This document shows positions 1 through 8,200 of a stretch of 16,156 bases of DNA, piece by piece (positions within the stretch are counted from its first letter, which is position 1; every line of letters starts with the position of its first letter). The notes under the pieces are model-generated. The model did no database searches. It saw nothing but the letters and a program-made list of their open reading frames with translations, and was not told the DNA's origin. Both the position numbers and the translations under genes were made by a program. Source of the DNA: Flavobacteriales bacterium (GTDB lineage: Bacteria; Bacteroidota; Bacteroidia; Flavobacteriales_D; CANHHI01); the NCBI GenBank assembly GCA_947460225.1, contig CANHHI010000020.1:1-16156 (forward strand), written 5' to 3'.

Positions 1-194
1 AGGCACGGTCAAAGACCGTTTCATCTGCCTTCGGCAGGCAAGATAATCAAGCCATTACAAAGCCTGCGCCTTTGGCGCAGACTAAAACAAACATATAGCC
101 CACGGTTTAAACCGTGGGCTATATTATTCATGTCTGTATGATTTTTTTGCGATCGAAACGCCCGTGCGCAACACGGATTAAAACGTACTATGTC
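1..194. repeat. Cluster of palindromes downstream of glnN (REP-like, non-coding)
   Basis: No gene is visible here. The stretch is packed with inverted repeats: ACGGTC/GACCGT with a 3-base loop (5-19), CTGCC/GGCAG (25-37), CTGCGCC/GGCGCAG with loop TTT (64-80), a perfect 32-bp palindrome centred on TTTAAA (93-124, core GCCCACGG/CCGTGGGC), and CCGTG/CACGG (162-176). None is followed on the minus strand by a clear T-run, so a simple glnN terminator is not obvious. Dense short GC-rich hairpins in an otherwise AT-rich genome resemble REP-type elements mobilised by IS200-like transposases (RAYTs). No transposase is present, and the left end may continue outside the window. Identity is inference; the hairpins themselves are seen directly. 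Confidence 0.5.
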
Positions 195-2153
195 CTAAAA
201 ACAGAGCAAATCTTGATATTTAGGCAAATCCCAAAAATCTTGGGGAATGTGTTTTTCCAGCCAATTGAAATCTTTTTGCAGGTTTAGGGCAAAATCTTTC
301 TGCATTTGCCAAATGGCTTCTTGCCTAGCTTGCGCTAGATTTTTTTCATAGTCTGCCCATTTCTCGGTGATTGTTTGACGCTTTTCAAGCATTTTGGCAT
401 CATCTAAACCCGCATGGCGCAAAAAGGCAATGTATTTATCCAAACTGTGGCTGATGTGTTGCAAATATAGGCTTTCTAGGGTTTTATGTTCTATGGCTAG
501 GGTTTTTTCATAATTTTCCACCTGAACATGATAACGAGCAGTAATTTCTTCTGCGCTATAAACGCCCAGTTTTTCAAAGATTTTTATATTTTCAGGTTTA
601 ATATAGGCTTTAAAGGCTTGCATGGCTTGGGGTATATTGGGCAAACCTCGCTTTTGGGCTTCCAAAACCCACTCGGCACTATACCCATTGCCTTCAAACA
701 AAATGGGCATCAAGGCTTTTGCTTTTTTCTGCAAAACAGGCAAAATATTATCCAATTTGCCCGCTATTTCTGCCAAAAATAAATCTATGCGATGCGCCAA
801 AATGCTTTGCAAAACCGTCATTGCCTCACTGGGATTTGCAGCTGCACCAACGGCACGCAATTCAAATTTAGCACCCGTATAAGCAAAAGGCGAAGTTCTA
901 TTTCTATCGCTTGCGTCTTTGGCAAGGGCGGGCAAATTTGGCAGGTTCATCATTTTTTGCACAGCTTGATAAGCAGACAAATCCCCCTGGGCTAGATGGA
1001 AAACCAAGCGGTGTAGCTCCTCTCCTAAATACACCGAAAAAATAGCTGGTGGCGCTTCTTGTGCGCCGAGCCTGTGTTCATTCCCACTGCTGGCAATGCT
1101 TGCCAAAAGCAAATCGCTGTGTTCGTGCACGGCTTCTAGCATCAATACCAAAAAACTCAAAAAAAGCAGATTGTTTTGCGGTTCTTTACCTGGGTTGAAT
1201 ACATTGATACCCGTGTTTGTGGCGAGTGAAAAATTATTGTGTTTACCCGAACCATTGATGCCTTGAAAAGGTTTTTCGTGCAACAAAACCATCAAACCAT
1301 GCTTTTCAGCAACATCTTGCATAAGCATCTGCAAAAGCATATTGCTGTTTACGCCTTGGCAAACTTCTTCAAAAACTGGCGCACACTCAAATTGATTGGG
1401 CGCAACTTCGTTGTGTCTGGTTTTAATGGGAATACCCATTTGCCAAGCCTCCTCTTCCAAATCTTTGATAAAAGTCAAAACCCTATTGGGAATAGCGCCA
1501 TAATAGTGGTCTTCCATTTGTTGGTGCTTACTGGGCAAATTGCCAAAAAGTGTGTGCTGGCAGTTTACTATATCTTGCCTTTGCTTGGCTAAATTTTTAT
1601 CTATCACAAAATACTCTTGTTCCCAGCCCAAAGTGGCAAATACTTGTGTAATACTAGGGTCAAATAGTGCGCATAATTGCTGTGCTTTTTGGTTCAACAT
1701 ATCGCTAGCCTTGCGCAGAGGTAGCGCAAAGTCTAAGGATTTTTCTTCATAGCTGATGACAAAAGCGGGAATATAAAGCACTTTTCCCCATATAAATGCC
1801 TTGGTTTGACTGTCCCAAATCGTATAAGCCCTGGCTTTTGCCGTCTGCCTAAGTCCGCCATTGGGCAAACTAGAGCCATCGGCTTCCCCACGCAAAAGGG
1901 TGTCTGCGGTAAATTGTTCGCTAATCAAACCCATTTGCACATGCTGGAAACTATCTTGTTTCGCCATGGTTCTGCCGTGCAAAGGTTGTGTCCAGTGCGT
2001 ATAGTGCGTTGCGCCTTTTATGATTGCCCAATTTTTTAGTTCTTGGGCGATTTTCGCCACATCTTCATGGCTCAGTTTGTTTTGTGCGTGCAGTTTTTCA
2101 GTTGTAAAAACATGACAGGCAAAGTTTTTGTCTTGCTCCATAAGTGTATCCAT
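195..2153 (-). CDS. glnN: Glutamine synthetase type III
   Basis: Makes glutamine from glutamate, ammonia and ATP in the cytoplasm, the main route of ammonia assimilation. The 652-aa protein carries type III signatures: KGATHYTHWTQP (46-57), GGLRQT (99-104), the catalytic glutamate motif GWEQEYF (176-182), NEVAPNQFECAP (248-259), NGSGKHNN (300-307), GNEHRLGAQEAPPA (357-370) and NRTSPFAYTG (418-427). Family members are usually about 700-730 aa; this one lacks part of the usual N-terminal extension before the KGATHYTHW block and looks compact elsewhere, but the active-site blocks are all present. An ATG at codon 5 is an alternative start. No TAnnTTTG promoter lies directly upstream. Instead the gene follows a leader with a glutamine-rich ORF and an intrinsic terminator (2170-2198), suggesting attenuation control. 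Function is well supported; regulation is inferred. Confidence 0.95.
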   Translation of the reverse strand: MDTLMEQDKNFACHVFTTEKLHAQNKLSHEDVAKIAQELKNWAIIKGATHYTHWTQPLHGRTMAKQDSFQHVQMGLISEQFTADTLLRGEADGSSLPNGGLRQTAKARAYTIWDSQTKAFIWGKVLYIPAFVISYEEKSLDFALPLRKASDMLNQKAQQLCALFDPSITQVFATLGWEQEYFVIDKNLAKQRQDIVNCQHTLFGNLPSKHQQMEDHYYGAIPNRVLTFIKDLEEEAWQMGIPIKTRHNEVAPNQFECAPVFEEVCQGVNSNMLLQMLMQDVAEKHGLMVLLHEKPFQGINGSGKHNNFSLATNTGINVFNPGKEPQNNLLFLSFLVLMLEAVHEHSDLLLASIASSGNEHRLGAQEAPPAIFSVYLGEELHRLVFHLAQGDLSAYQAVQKMMNLPNLPALAKDASDRNRTSPFAYTGAKFELRAVGAAANPSEAMTVLQSILAHRIDLFLAEIAGKLDNILPVLQKKAKALMPILFEGNGYSAEWVLEAQKRGLPNIPQAMQAFKAYIKPENIKIFEKLGVYSAEEITARYHVQVENYEKTLAIEHKTLESLYLQHISHSLDKYIAFLRHAGLDDAKMLEKRQTITEKWADYEKNLAQARQEAIWQMQKDFALNLQKDFNWLEKHIPQDFWDLPKYQDLLCF

Positions 2154-2169
2154 TGTTTAAATAATTTAC

Positions 2170-2198
2170 AAAAAAACCGCTTCCTTTTGGGAAGCGGT
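2170..2198 (-). terminator. Intrinsic terminator in the glnN leader (candidate attenuator)
   Basis: On the minus strand ACCGCTTCC (2198-2190) pairs perfectly with GGAAGCGGT (2184-2176) across a five-base loop CAAAA and runs into seven Ts (2176-2170). On the plus strand the hairpin is not followed by a T-run, so it acts leftward. It ends only about 17 bases before the glnN ATG and follows a short glutamine-rich ORF. Its position between the leader promoter and glnN, rather than behind a longer gene, is what suggests attenuation. Confidence 0.8.
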
Positions 2199-2248
2199 CG
2201 CTATTATGCTAATTTATCCAGCACTTCATTCACGCCACATATTCTCCC
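2189..2248 (-). promoter_or_regulatory. Possible antiterminator pairing in the glnN leader
   Basis: Segments upstream of the terminator can pair with its 5' arm instead. GAAGTG (2227-2222) pairs with CGCTTC (2196-2191, one G-U), and the nested TGCT (2223-2220)/AGCA (2210-2207) could stack inside a GAAG/CTTC stem. GGGAG (2248-2244) can also pair with TTCCC (2193-2189, one G-U). A ribosome paused at the glutamine codons (2297-2268) would leave these free; one at the leader stop codon (2228-2226) would cover them and let the terminator form. The stems are short and were found by eye, so this is tentative. Confidence 0.33.
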
Positions 2249-2345
2249 GGTTTTTTTGTCGTAGAGATTGTTGCTCTTGTTGTTGTTTTTGCACTTGACT
2301 GGCATTTCTGTCCATTTGATTGTTTTTTTTGTCTTGCTTTTTCAT
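2226..2345 (-). CDS. Candidate glutamine-rich leader peptide of glnN (39 aa)
   Basis: A 39-codon frame begins with ATG after an A-rich tract (TAATAAAAAGTAT), which resembles translation starts of neighbouring genes. Ten of 39 residues are glutamine, all coded CAA, with the core QVQKQQQEQQ at codons 17-26 (2297-2268); five more are asparagine. The peptide is hydrophilic, with no signal or membrane segment. Its stop codon lies 27 bases before the terminator stem, within reach of a ribosome. Leader peptides of amino-acid biosynthesis operons typically contain runs of codons for the end product; here the end product of the next gene is glutamine. Caveat: the region is A-rich, which by itself favours Lys, Asn and Gln codons. 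A second frame (2204-2305) gives a 33-aa ORF, so the frame choice is not certain. Confidence 0.55.
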   Translation of the reverse strand: MKKQDKKNNQMDRNASQVQKQQQEQQSLRQKNRENMWRE

Positions 2346-2400
2346 ATACTTTTTATTAAAGGTTTTGTCCTCGTGTTACGCCCTTAGACTTCTGCGGTAA

Positions 2401-2430
2401 GTTTCCAATTTTGTGCACCAAGTTGGAAAC
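2401..2430 (-). promoter_or_regulatory. Inverted repeat near the 5' end of the glnN leader transcript
   Basis: GTTTCCAA and TTGGAAAC form a perfect 8-bp stem around a 14-base loop that itself contains the palindrome GTGCAC. It begins roughly 8 bases after the predicted transcription start. It could be a 5' stabilising hairpin or a protein-binding operator. No U-run follows, so it is not a terminator for the exporter gene. Confidence 0.4.
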
Positions 2431-2441
2431 GTTTACGATAA

Positions 2442-2474
2442 CAAAGGTATCAAAAGTTTTTCCGTAAAGTCAAA
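2442..2474 (-). promoter_or_regulatory. Predicted Bacteroidota promoter for the glnN leader
   Basis: Minus-strand TTTG (2474-2471), a 21-base spacer and TACCTTTG (2449-2442) match the Bacteroidota housekeeping consensus TTTG/TAnnTTTG. It starts 6 bases after the stop codon of the exporter gene. The start of transcription is predicted near 2436-2439, giving a leader of about 285 bases before glnN. No other TAnnTTTG is present between here and glnN. Confidence 0.68.
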
Positions 2475-2480
2475 TATTTT

Positions 2481-4841
2481 TCAAATATTTTTATTTTTTT
2501 CTTTTTTAACCACAAAATCCATCAAAAGACTAGGTAAAACCAGCAAATTGGAAAACATAGCCGCCAAAAGCGTAAGCGAAACAAGCAATCCCAAGGCGAC
2601 CGTACTGCCAAAGTCAGAACTGATAAACACAATAAAGCCAAAAAACAAAATAAACGAAGTCTGTATCATGCTTTTGCCCGTATCCATTAAAGCATTTTGC
2701 ACGGCAAGGTGCGTGGTTTCATAGCGCAGGTTTTGTTTAAACTTCGCCAAATAGTGCAAACTGTCGTCCATGGCTATGCCAAAAGCTATACTAAACACCA
2801 AAACCGTGGAAGGCTTCAAGGGCACGTCAAAAAATCCCATAATGCCTGCCGTAAAAAGCAATGGCACCAAATTGGGCAAGACCGCCAAGAACATCATGCG
2901 CCAGGAGCTAAAAAGCAAACCCATCAAGCCAGCAATCAAAGCAATGGCAAGCAAGAGGCTGGCAATCAAATTTTCTATAAGGTAACGAGTGCCTTCCAAG
3001 AGCACCAAAGTACTGCCTGTCAAATAATAATCATAACCCTTGCCTTTGATAATCTTATCTAGTTTTGGTTTGAGCGAGGAAATGAATGTTTCCATTTGCA
3101 CCACGCCCATATCTTTGACCTGCAAATTGATACGGCTTTGCGTGCCGTCCTTGCTGTAAAAAAATTTATTTTGCAATTTTGGCGCATCAGACTGGCTATT
3201 TTTCAGGTAATCTTCCAAAAAACTCTGCTCCGGACTCAAAAACAAGCCGTATTTATTTTTATCGCCCTCATAAAAAGCCTGCCGAGCGTATTTTGTAATA
3301 TCTGCAACACTCAAAGATTTAGACACAAAACTATACGCCTGCAACGTATCTTGAACTTCTTGTAAAACCGAAGCGAACGCCAGTTTTTTGAGCTTTTTTG
3401 GGTCTTGGTGGGTAATCACCACCTCAAAAGGCATCACTCCAGAAAAATTTTCCTCAAAAAACCGCAAGTCTTGTTTTAATTTGTCGTTCTCAGGCAAATC
3501 ATCGCTAAAATTACCGCTTAACTTTATGCGGTTTGCGCCGTAAATACTCAGCAAAGCCAATAAAAACACACCTGCATACACCCATTTGCGTTTGGTTTGC
3601 ACAATATGATTGATGCCTTGCAAGAGTGGCAACCAATTGAGTCGAATGCGTTCATTGGTTTCAAGCAAAGTGGGCGGTCTTAGCCAGTCTAGTGCAATGG
3701 GCAGTATGATTAAACTCAATATAAACAAGGTAGCTATGCTAATGGCTGCTACCAAGCCAAATTCGGTTAGGGTTTGGTTTCTGGTAAAGGCAAACACGGC
3801 AAAGCCTAGTGCGGTGGTAATATTGGTAATCAATTGCACGGACGCCATTTTGGCAAAAGTTTCCAAAACAGCCGCTCGGCGTTCTCGGGTTCTTTCATAA
3901 TACTTATAAAAGCTATGCACAAAATAAATGGCGTTTGGCACACCAATCACAATCAAAAGTGGCGGGAGCAAACTCATAATGCCCGTGATTTCACAGTCCA
4001 AAAGGGCAATAATGCCCAAACCAAACACCACGGAGAGCACCACCAAAAGCAGGCACAAAAAAAGGATTCTATAATCCCTGAAAAAGAACAAAAGCACCAC
4101 AATCATTGCCAGCAGAGCCAGTACAATAAATTTCTGCAATTCTTCTTTAACCCTATTGTTTAGCTCTACACGCATCAAAGCGAGCCCAGAGGCTTTGAGG
4201 GCAATATGTTGCTTGCTAAATGTTTGTACTTGCTCGTATAGCTGCTCAACTACGCCACGCCTAAGCGGAGAGTTGAGTATTTTTGCGTCCAAATAAATCC
4301 ACAAGGTGCTATAAGCATCATGTTGCCCATTTCTTAGCGTATCTGAATAGATTAAACCTTTGTAAAAAGGGTAATTGTCAATGTCCTTTTTTAGACTGTC
4401 TAAATTTTGATTGTCAAACCAAGAAAACACAAATTTTTCATCTTTACTGGCTAATTTGGGCAAATGCGTTTCGCTAATCACCGCTTTAACGGGGTGTAAG
4501 GCTATTTTTTGAATACCATCGCTTGTCAGGCTATCCTTATACACCCGCAAACTATCTATGGATTTCCGCAACGCTTCAAACGCCACAAAGTATTTGACTT
4601 GATTAAACAAGCTATCCCTAGGTATTGCCACCAAAATGATGTTGCCCTCCTGCCCAAAAGCCTCTTTAAAGGCTTCGTATTGCACATTACTGGGGTGTTC
4701 TTCGGGCAATAATCGGCTAATTTGATAGGTTAGCCGTAAGTTTTGGCTTGCAAACCAAGCCATAAAAAGCGTTGTTGCAAGAATAAGGAGTGCAAACGCC
4801 AGTTTGTTCCTCAATAAGAATAAGCACAATTTTTTGAGCAT
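2481..4841 (-). CDS. RND-superfamily (MMPL/HAE3-type) membrane exporter
   Basis: A 786-aa integral membrane protein with the duplicated RND layout. TM1 (about 14-32) is followed by a large extracytoplasmic loop (33-235), a five-helix block (about 237-384), TM7 (about 420-436), a second large loop, then five helices near the C-terminus. The second half holds the family motif GIAMDDSLHYLAKF; the equivalent site in the first half reads VIGVPNAIYFVHSFY, so the paired acidic residues are kept only in the second half. This group is described as predicted RND exporters related to MMPL and Patched-like proteins; the substrate is unknown. It stands alone rather than with membrane-fusion or outer-membrane partners, so it is not a classical tripartite drug pump. 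The start overlaps its own predicted promoter (see 4843-4873). Confidence 0.88.
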   Translation of the reverse strand: MLKKLCLFLLRNKLAFALLILATTLFMAWFASQNLRLTYQISRLLPEEHPSNVQYEAFKEAFGQEGNIILVAIPRDSLFNQVKYFVAFEALRKSIDSLRVYKDSLTSDGIQKIALHPVKAVISETHLPKLASKDEKFVFSWFDNQNLDSLKKDIDNYPFYKGLIYSDTLRNGQHDAYSTLWIYLDAKILNSPLRRGVVEQLYEQVQTFSKQHIALKASGLALMRVELNNRVKEELQKFIVLALLAMIVVLLFFFRDYRILFLCLLLVVLSVVFGLGIIALLDCEITGIMSLLPPLLIVIGVPNAIYFVHSFYKYYERTRERRAAVLETFAKMASVQLITNITTALGFAVFAFTRNQTLTEFGLVAAISIATLFILSLIILPIALDWLRPPTLLETNERIRLNWLPLLQGINHIVQTKRKWVYAGVFLLALLSIYGANRIKLSGNFSDDLPENDKLKQDLRFFEENFSGVMPFEVVITHQDPKKLKKLAFASVLQEVQDTLQAYSFVSKSLSVADITKYARQAFYEGDKNKYGLFLSPEQSFLEDYLKNSQSDAPKLQNKFFYSKDGTQSRINLQVKDMGVVQMETFISSLKPKLDKIIKGKGYDYYLTGSTLVLLEGTRYLIENLIASLLLAIALIAGLMGLLFSSWRMMFLAVLPNLVPLLFTAGIMGFFDVPLKPSTVLVFSIAFGIAMDDSLHYLAKFKQNLRYETTHLAVQNALMDTGKSMIQTSFILFFGFIVFISSDFGSTVALGLLVSLTLLAAMFSNLLVLPSLLMDFVVKKEKNKNI

Positions 4842-4842
4842 G

Positions 4843-4873
4843 CAAATATCTAAATAAGCTAATGAGAACGCAA
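4843..4873 (-). promoter_or_regulatory. Predicted promoter of the RND exporter, abutting its start codon
   Basis: Minus-strand TTG (4873-4871), a 20-base spacer and GATATTTG (4850-4843) match the Bacteroidota consensus with one mismatch in the -7 element. The ATG starts two bases later, so the transcript would be leaderless or begin inside the start codon. If transcription starts further in, a TTG at codon 5 is the nearest plausible alternative start. Confidence 0.4.
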
Positions 4874-5194
4874 TATAATGATATTTTTACAAAAATCCGC
4901 CCATGCTAAGTCTATTTTATATTTGGGCGTGTTCATTGTCTGAACGCCATGCGCATGCAAATTTTAAAAGCTAAATATTGTATTTTGCAAAAAACACCAA
5001 GCCCTTTAAAATGGGATTTTCTTAAAACGGGCAACTAATCAACAAAAAAAAGTGTAAAAAAAGATTTTTAGGCGTCATTTCTCGTTTACAGCCAAAAAGC
5101 CATGAAAATCTTGTTGTTACTTGGATTGGTTGGTATTTGGCAATTAAAATTTTCCACAAGTTATCAACAATGCTGTAAAATTCTTGCCAAAAAA

Positions 5195-5227
5195 TTTGCG
5201 ACTTTGGCTAGGCTTTTTATAACTTTG
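5195..5227 (+). promoter_or_regulatory. Predicted promoter of the GLUG-repeat gene
   Basis: TTTG (5195-5198), a 21-base spacer and TAACTTTG (5220-5227) match the Bacteroidota consensus exactly. The start of transcription would be near 5231, leaving a 5' untranslated region of about 31 bases with no GGAGG-like site but an A-rich tract just before the ATG at 5262. Confidence 0.7.
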
Positions 5228-5261
5228 TACTCGTAAATCTATTCTATTCAAAAACAAGAAG

Positions 5262-8200
5262 ATGAAAGCTAATGTAAAACACCAACAAATACGTTTGAGA
5301 TTATGGGCTCAACGTGTGGGTTTAGGGGCTTTGGTTGTGATGACAATGGCAAATACTGCTTGCATGAAGTCTTGCAGTCGTTCCTCGTCCGACAACAAAG
5401 CAAATCAAAACATTCTGACCAAATTGGTTTTTAGGGGTTATGATGAATTGTATCCTGCATCAATAGAGCAGGAAAGTGCCGTGGCAAGAATATCTGTTCC
5501 TGATACCGCTATTGCTCGTTTGGAGCTTGTGGAAGTAAGGGTGGGTAAATATGCAACGGAAAAAGCAAAGGATTACGTAGTTCAGCTAGAAGAACGCAAC
5601 GGAATGCCTGATGCTTTGATAATTAGTAATGAAGATGGCACAAAAACAACTTACAAATTGGAGATAAACCCAATTTCTACAAAGTTGGCGCCTTTGTCTC
5701 TTATACTTAAAGATGCCAATGGCAAACGCTATGAAGCAAAAATTGCAGGCAAGGAAGTGATGTTTCAATTGCCTAAAAAGTTAGATGGGGCTTTGGTGGT
5801 AGATGAAATTTTGTTGCCAGACGGTGCTTCTGCTTCTTGGCAGGCGGGCACGGAGGTTTTTGTTTCTTCGGGCATACTTAGCGATGAGCTGTTGGTAAGT
5901 TCAGAATCTGGTGCGCAAAAAACGTATGCAGTTAAATCGATGATTGCCAAACCTATTGCAAGTAACAATAATGGTTATGCGCAAAGAAAATACAAAAAAA
6001 GGTCTTCTGTTTATTCCATCAACCGTCCAAAAGAGCAGGCTGTTGCGAAAACACAAGAAGAGCGTGTTGTGGCAGAGCCAGTGGTTGAAACACCTAAGGC
6101 AAAACCAGAACCTGTTGCAGTTGCAGTAGTGGAAACGCCTAAGGCAAAACCAGAGCCTGTGGCAGTAGCAGTGGTTGAAACACCTAAGGCAAAACCAGAG
6201 CCTGTGGGGGTTAATGCGGTGAAGTCTAGTGCAATTGTAACGGCTGTAAAAGCCTCCGACTTGTCAGACGGTTATTCTTCGGAGTTGGGTGCAAACTACG
6301 CATTACTTGTGTTTAAAGGTGCCAATGGGGAGGTCTATAAATCAGCAGTAGATACTTTGAAAAAAGAGCTTTTGGTAAATATGCCAAATGATTATGTAGG
6401 GGAAATTAAATTGGACGATTTGTTGTCTAGCAATAAAGCATTAAAATCATCTTTGAAAAAAGGAGATAAATTTATGTTTGCTTCAAAAGACAAAAGTATA
6501 GAAAAGGAAATTACCTTTACAGATGAAAAAAACAAAGTTATGCCATACAAAGTGAAATTAAACAGAGTAACTCCTGTGGGCGTAAAAATTAGAACGCAAA
6601 TTTCGGGATACTTTGGTGGCGGAGACTTGGATAGTTTAAGCATGGTTTTAACCCCAAACGTAATCAGCAAAGTGGGTGATGGCATGCAGCTGAGAATAAC
6701 ATTGGGTGGTCAAGAGCTATACAAAAGCGATATCACGGTGTCTAAAACCGATAGGACGGCTATGAAAATAAGTCCAGACGTTATTTTTGCTTTAAGGGGC
6801 AAAGAAAATTATGGCAAAATGATTAAAGCGGAGGTTTTGACAGCACAAGGTGAAAGCGTTGGCGCAGACTCTGTAAAACAAACGCAATACGAAATCAGAA
6901 CGCTCAATGACTTAAAAGCCGTTTCTTATGATTTATCGGGTAATTATATTCAGATGAATGATGTTACTTATGAATATGTCTCTGCGGTAAAAAAACCTGC
7001 GCCTGTTGCCAAAGCGCCTAAACCTAAATCAGATTCGGAAGAAGATGAGGAGGAAGAAGAGGAAGAGGTTGCTGTGCAAGAAGAGGAAGAGAAAGGTGAT
7101 TTTGGGTTTAAACCAATCGGCGATGAAGACGAACCTTTTGCGGGTACTTTTGATGGTCAAGGTTTTTATATCAATAATTTCTACATAGACAGACCACAAG
7201 ATCCTTATGTGGGTATGTTTAGAAATATCAATGAAGATGCGGTATTGAAAAATATCAACATCAACATTAGAGTAGAGAAATTTGTGCAAGGCGCAAAAAC
7301 AGTTGGGGCACTCGTTGCTTTGAACATGGGGGGCACAATAACAGGCTGTTTTGTAAAAGGCGAGATTATCAGCAATGATGTTGTAGGTGGTTTGGTTGGT
7401 TACAATGCAGGTTCTATACTCAAATCCAGCGTGGACGTTGAGGTAAAAGGCAAGGCTTTTAATGGCATTGCTGGATTTGTAGGCGGTTTGGTTGGTTACA
7501 ACTATGCAGGCGTTGTGGATTCTTGTGCGGTAAAAGGCGATATAAATGCTGGTAAATCTGCATTTGTGGGCGGTTTAATTGGCAAAAACTATTCCGGTAG
7601 TATCACCAGTTCTAACGCCAAAGCATTTGTTGCAGGCTTAAATGCAGCAGGTGGCTTGATAGGATATAACTCAAAAGGTGTGATTGCGCACTGCTCGGTG
7701 GATTCTGAAAACGTACAAGGCGGTTTGGCAGTTGGTGGTTTAATTGGCATCAATGAAGAGGGCGATTTAACATTCTGCTCGGCTATCGCTACGGTGAAAG
7801 GACAACTTGAAGTGGGCGGACTTGTGGGTAGAAACAAAGACAACAGTGTCATCAATGCGTGTTATGCTTCCGCCAATGTGCGTGGGCAAAAAGTAGCGGG
7901 TGGCTTGGTGGGCTATAATGAAAAATCTATGATTATTTCTAGCTACACATCTGGTAATGTCTTTGCCGACAAAAATGCCGCCGAATTTATTGGCATGAAC
8001 AAAAAAGGAAATGTGAGCGCATCGTATTCTACGGGCAAAGCCTTCGGAAAAGGAGCTGACAATTACTTTGTGTCCAAAAATAACGGAAAAGTTTCGCAAT
8101 GTTTTTACCTAAAACCTAAGGGAGAAAGTAAAAAACGTGGCTTCGGGGAAGGGGTTGCAAACCTTGATGAACTCGTAGATGCGGTTACGGACTTGGAAGT

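Larger units (their letters stand above)
4842..5261. other. AT-rich divergent intergenic region
   Basis: This 420-bp region separates the leftward exporter gene from the rightward GLUG-repeat gene and contains promoters for both. Other visible structure: an imperfect hairpin GGCG..TTCA/TGAACGCC (4926-4948), followed directly by the palindrome CATGCGCATG (4948-4957), and two 9-mers resembling DnaA boxes (5150-5158 and 5161-5169). A 44-codon hydrophobic ORF (5102-5236) overlaps the downstream promoter and is not called as a gene. Nothing else recognisable was seen. Confidence 0.5.

Noticed and set aside
1..194. CRISPR array
   Set aside because: The hairpins differ in sequence and there is no repeated unit with regular spacers.
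528..2039. Several plus-strand ORFs of 67-117 codons opposite glnN
   Set aside because: They lie antisense inside a strongly conserved enzyme gene and show no domain or start-site support; they are by-products of the glnN codon pattern.
2204..2305. 33-codon ORF on the minus strand (starts MPVKCKNNNK, ends NEVLDKLA) overlapping the Gln-rich leader ORF in another frame
   Set aside because: It ends closer to the terminator and cannot be excluded. However, its ATG lacks the A-rich tract seen before the 39-codon frame, and its content has no link to glnN, so the 39-codon frame is preferred.
2154..2480. Glutamine riboswitch (glnA or downstream-peptide motif) in front of glnN
   Set aside because: I could not identify the conserved junction of those aptamers; the leader is better explained by an ORF plus terminator.
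5102..5236. 44-codon hydrophobic ORF on the plus strand (starts MKILLLLGLVG)
   Set aside because: It runs through the -33 and -7 elements of the GLUG-repeat gene and has no promoter of its own; probably chance, though a small membrane peptide is possible.
5262..5365. Type IX secretion of the GLUG-repeat protein
   Set aside because: Its C-terminus (DDEIGVKLWWQQ) lacks the PNPF/GxYxLxV/terminal Lys pattern seen in the CotH-like protein; a lipoprotein route fits better.
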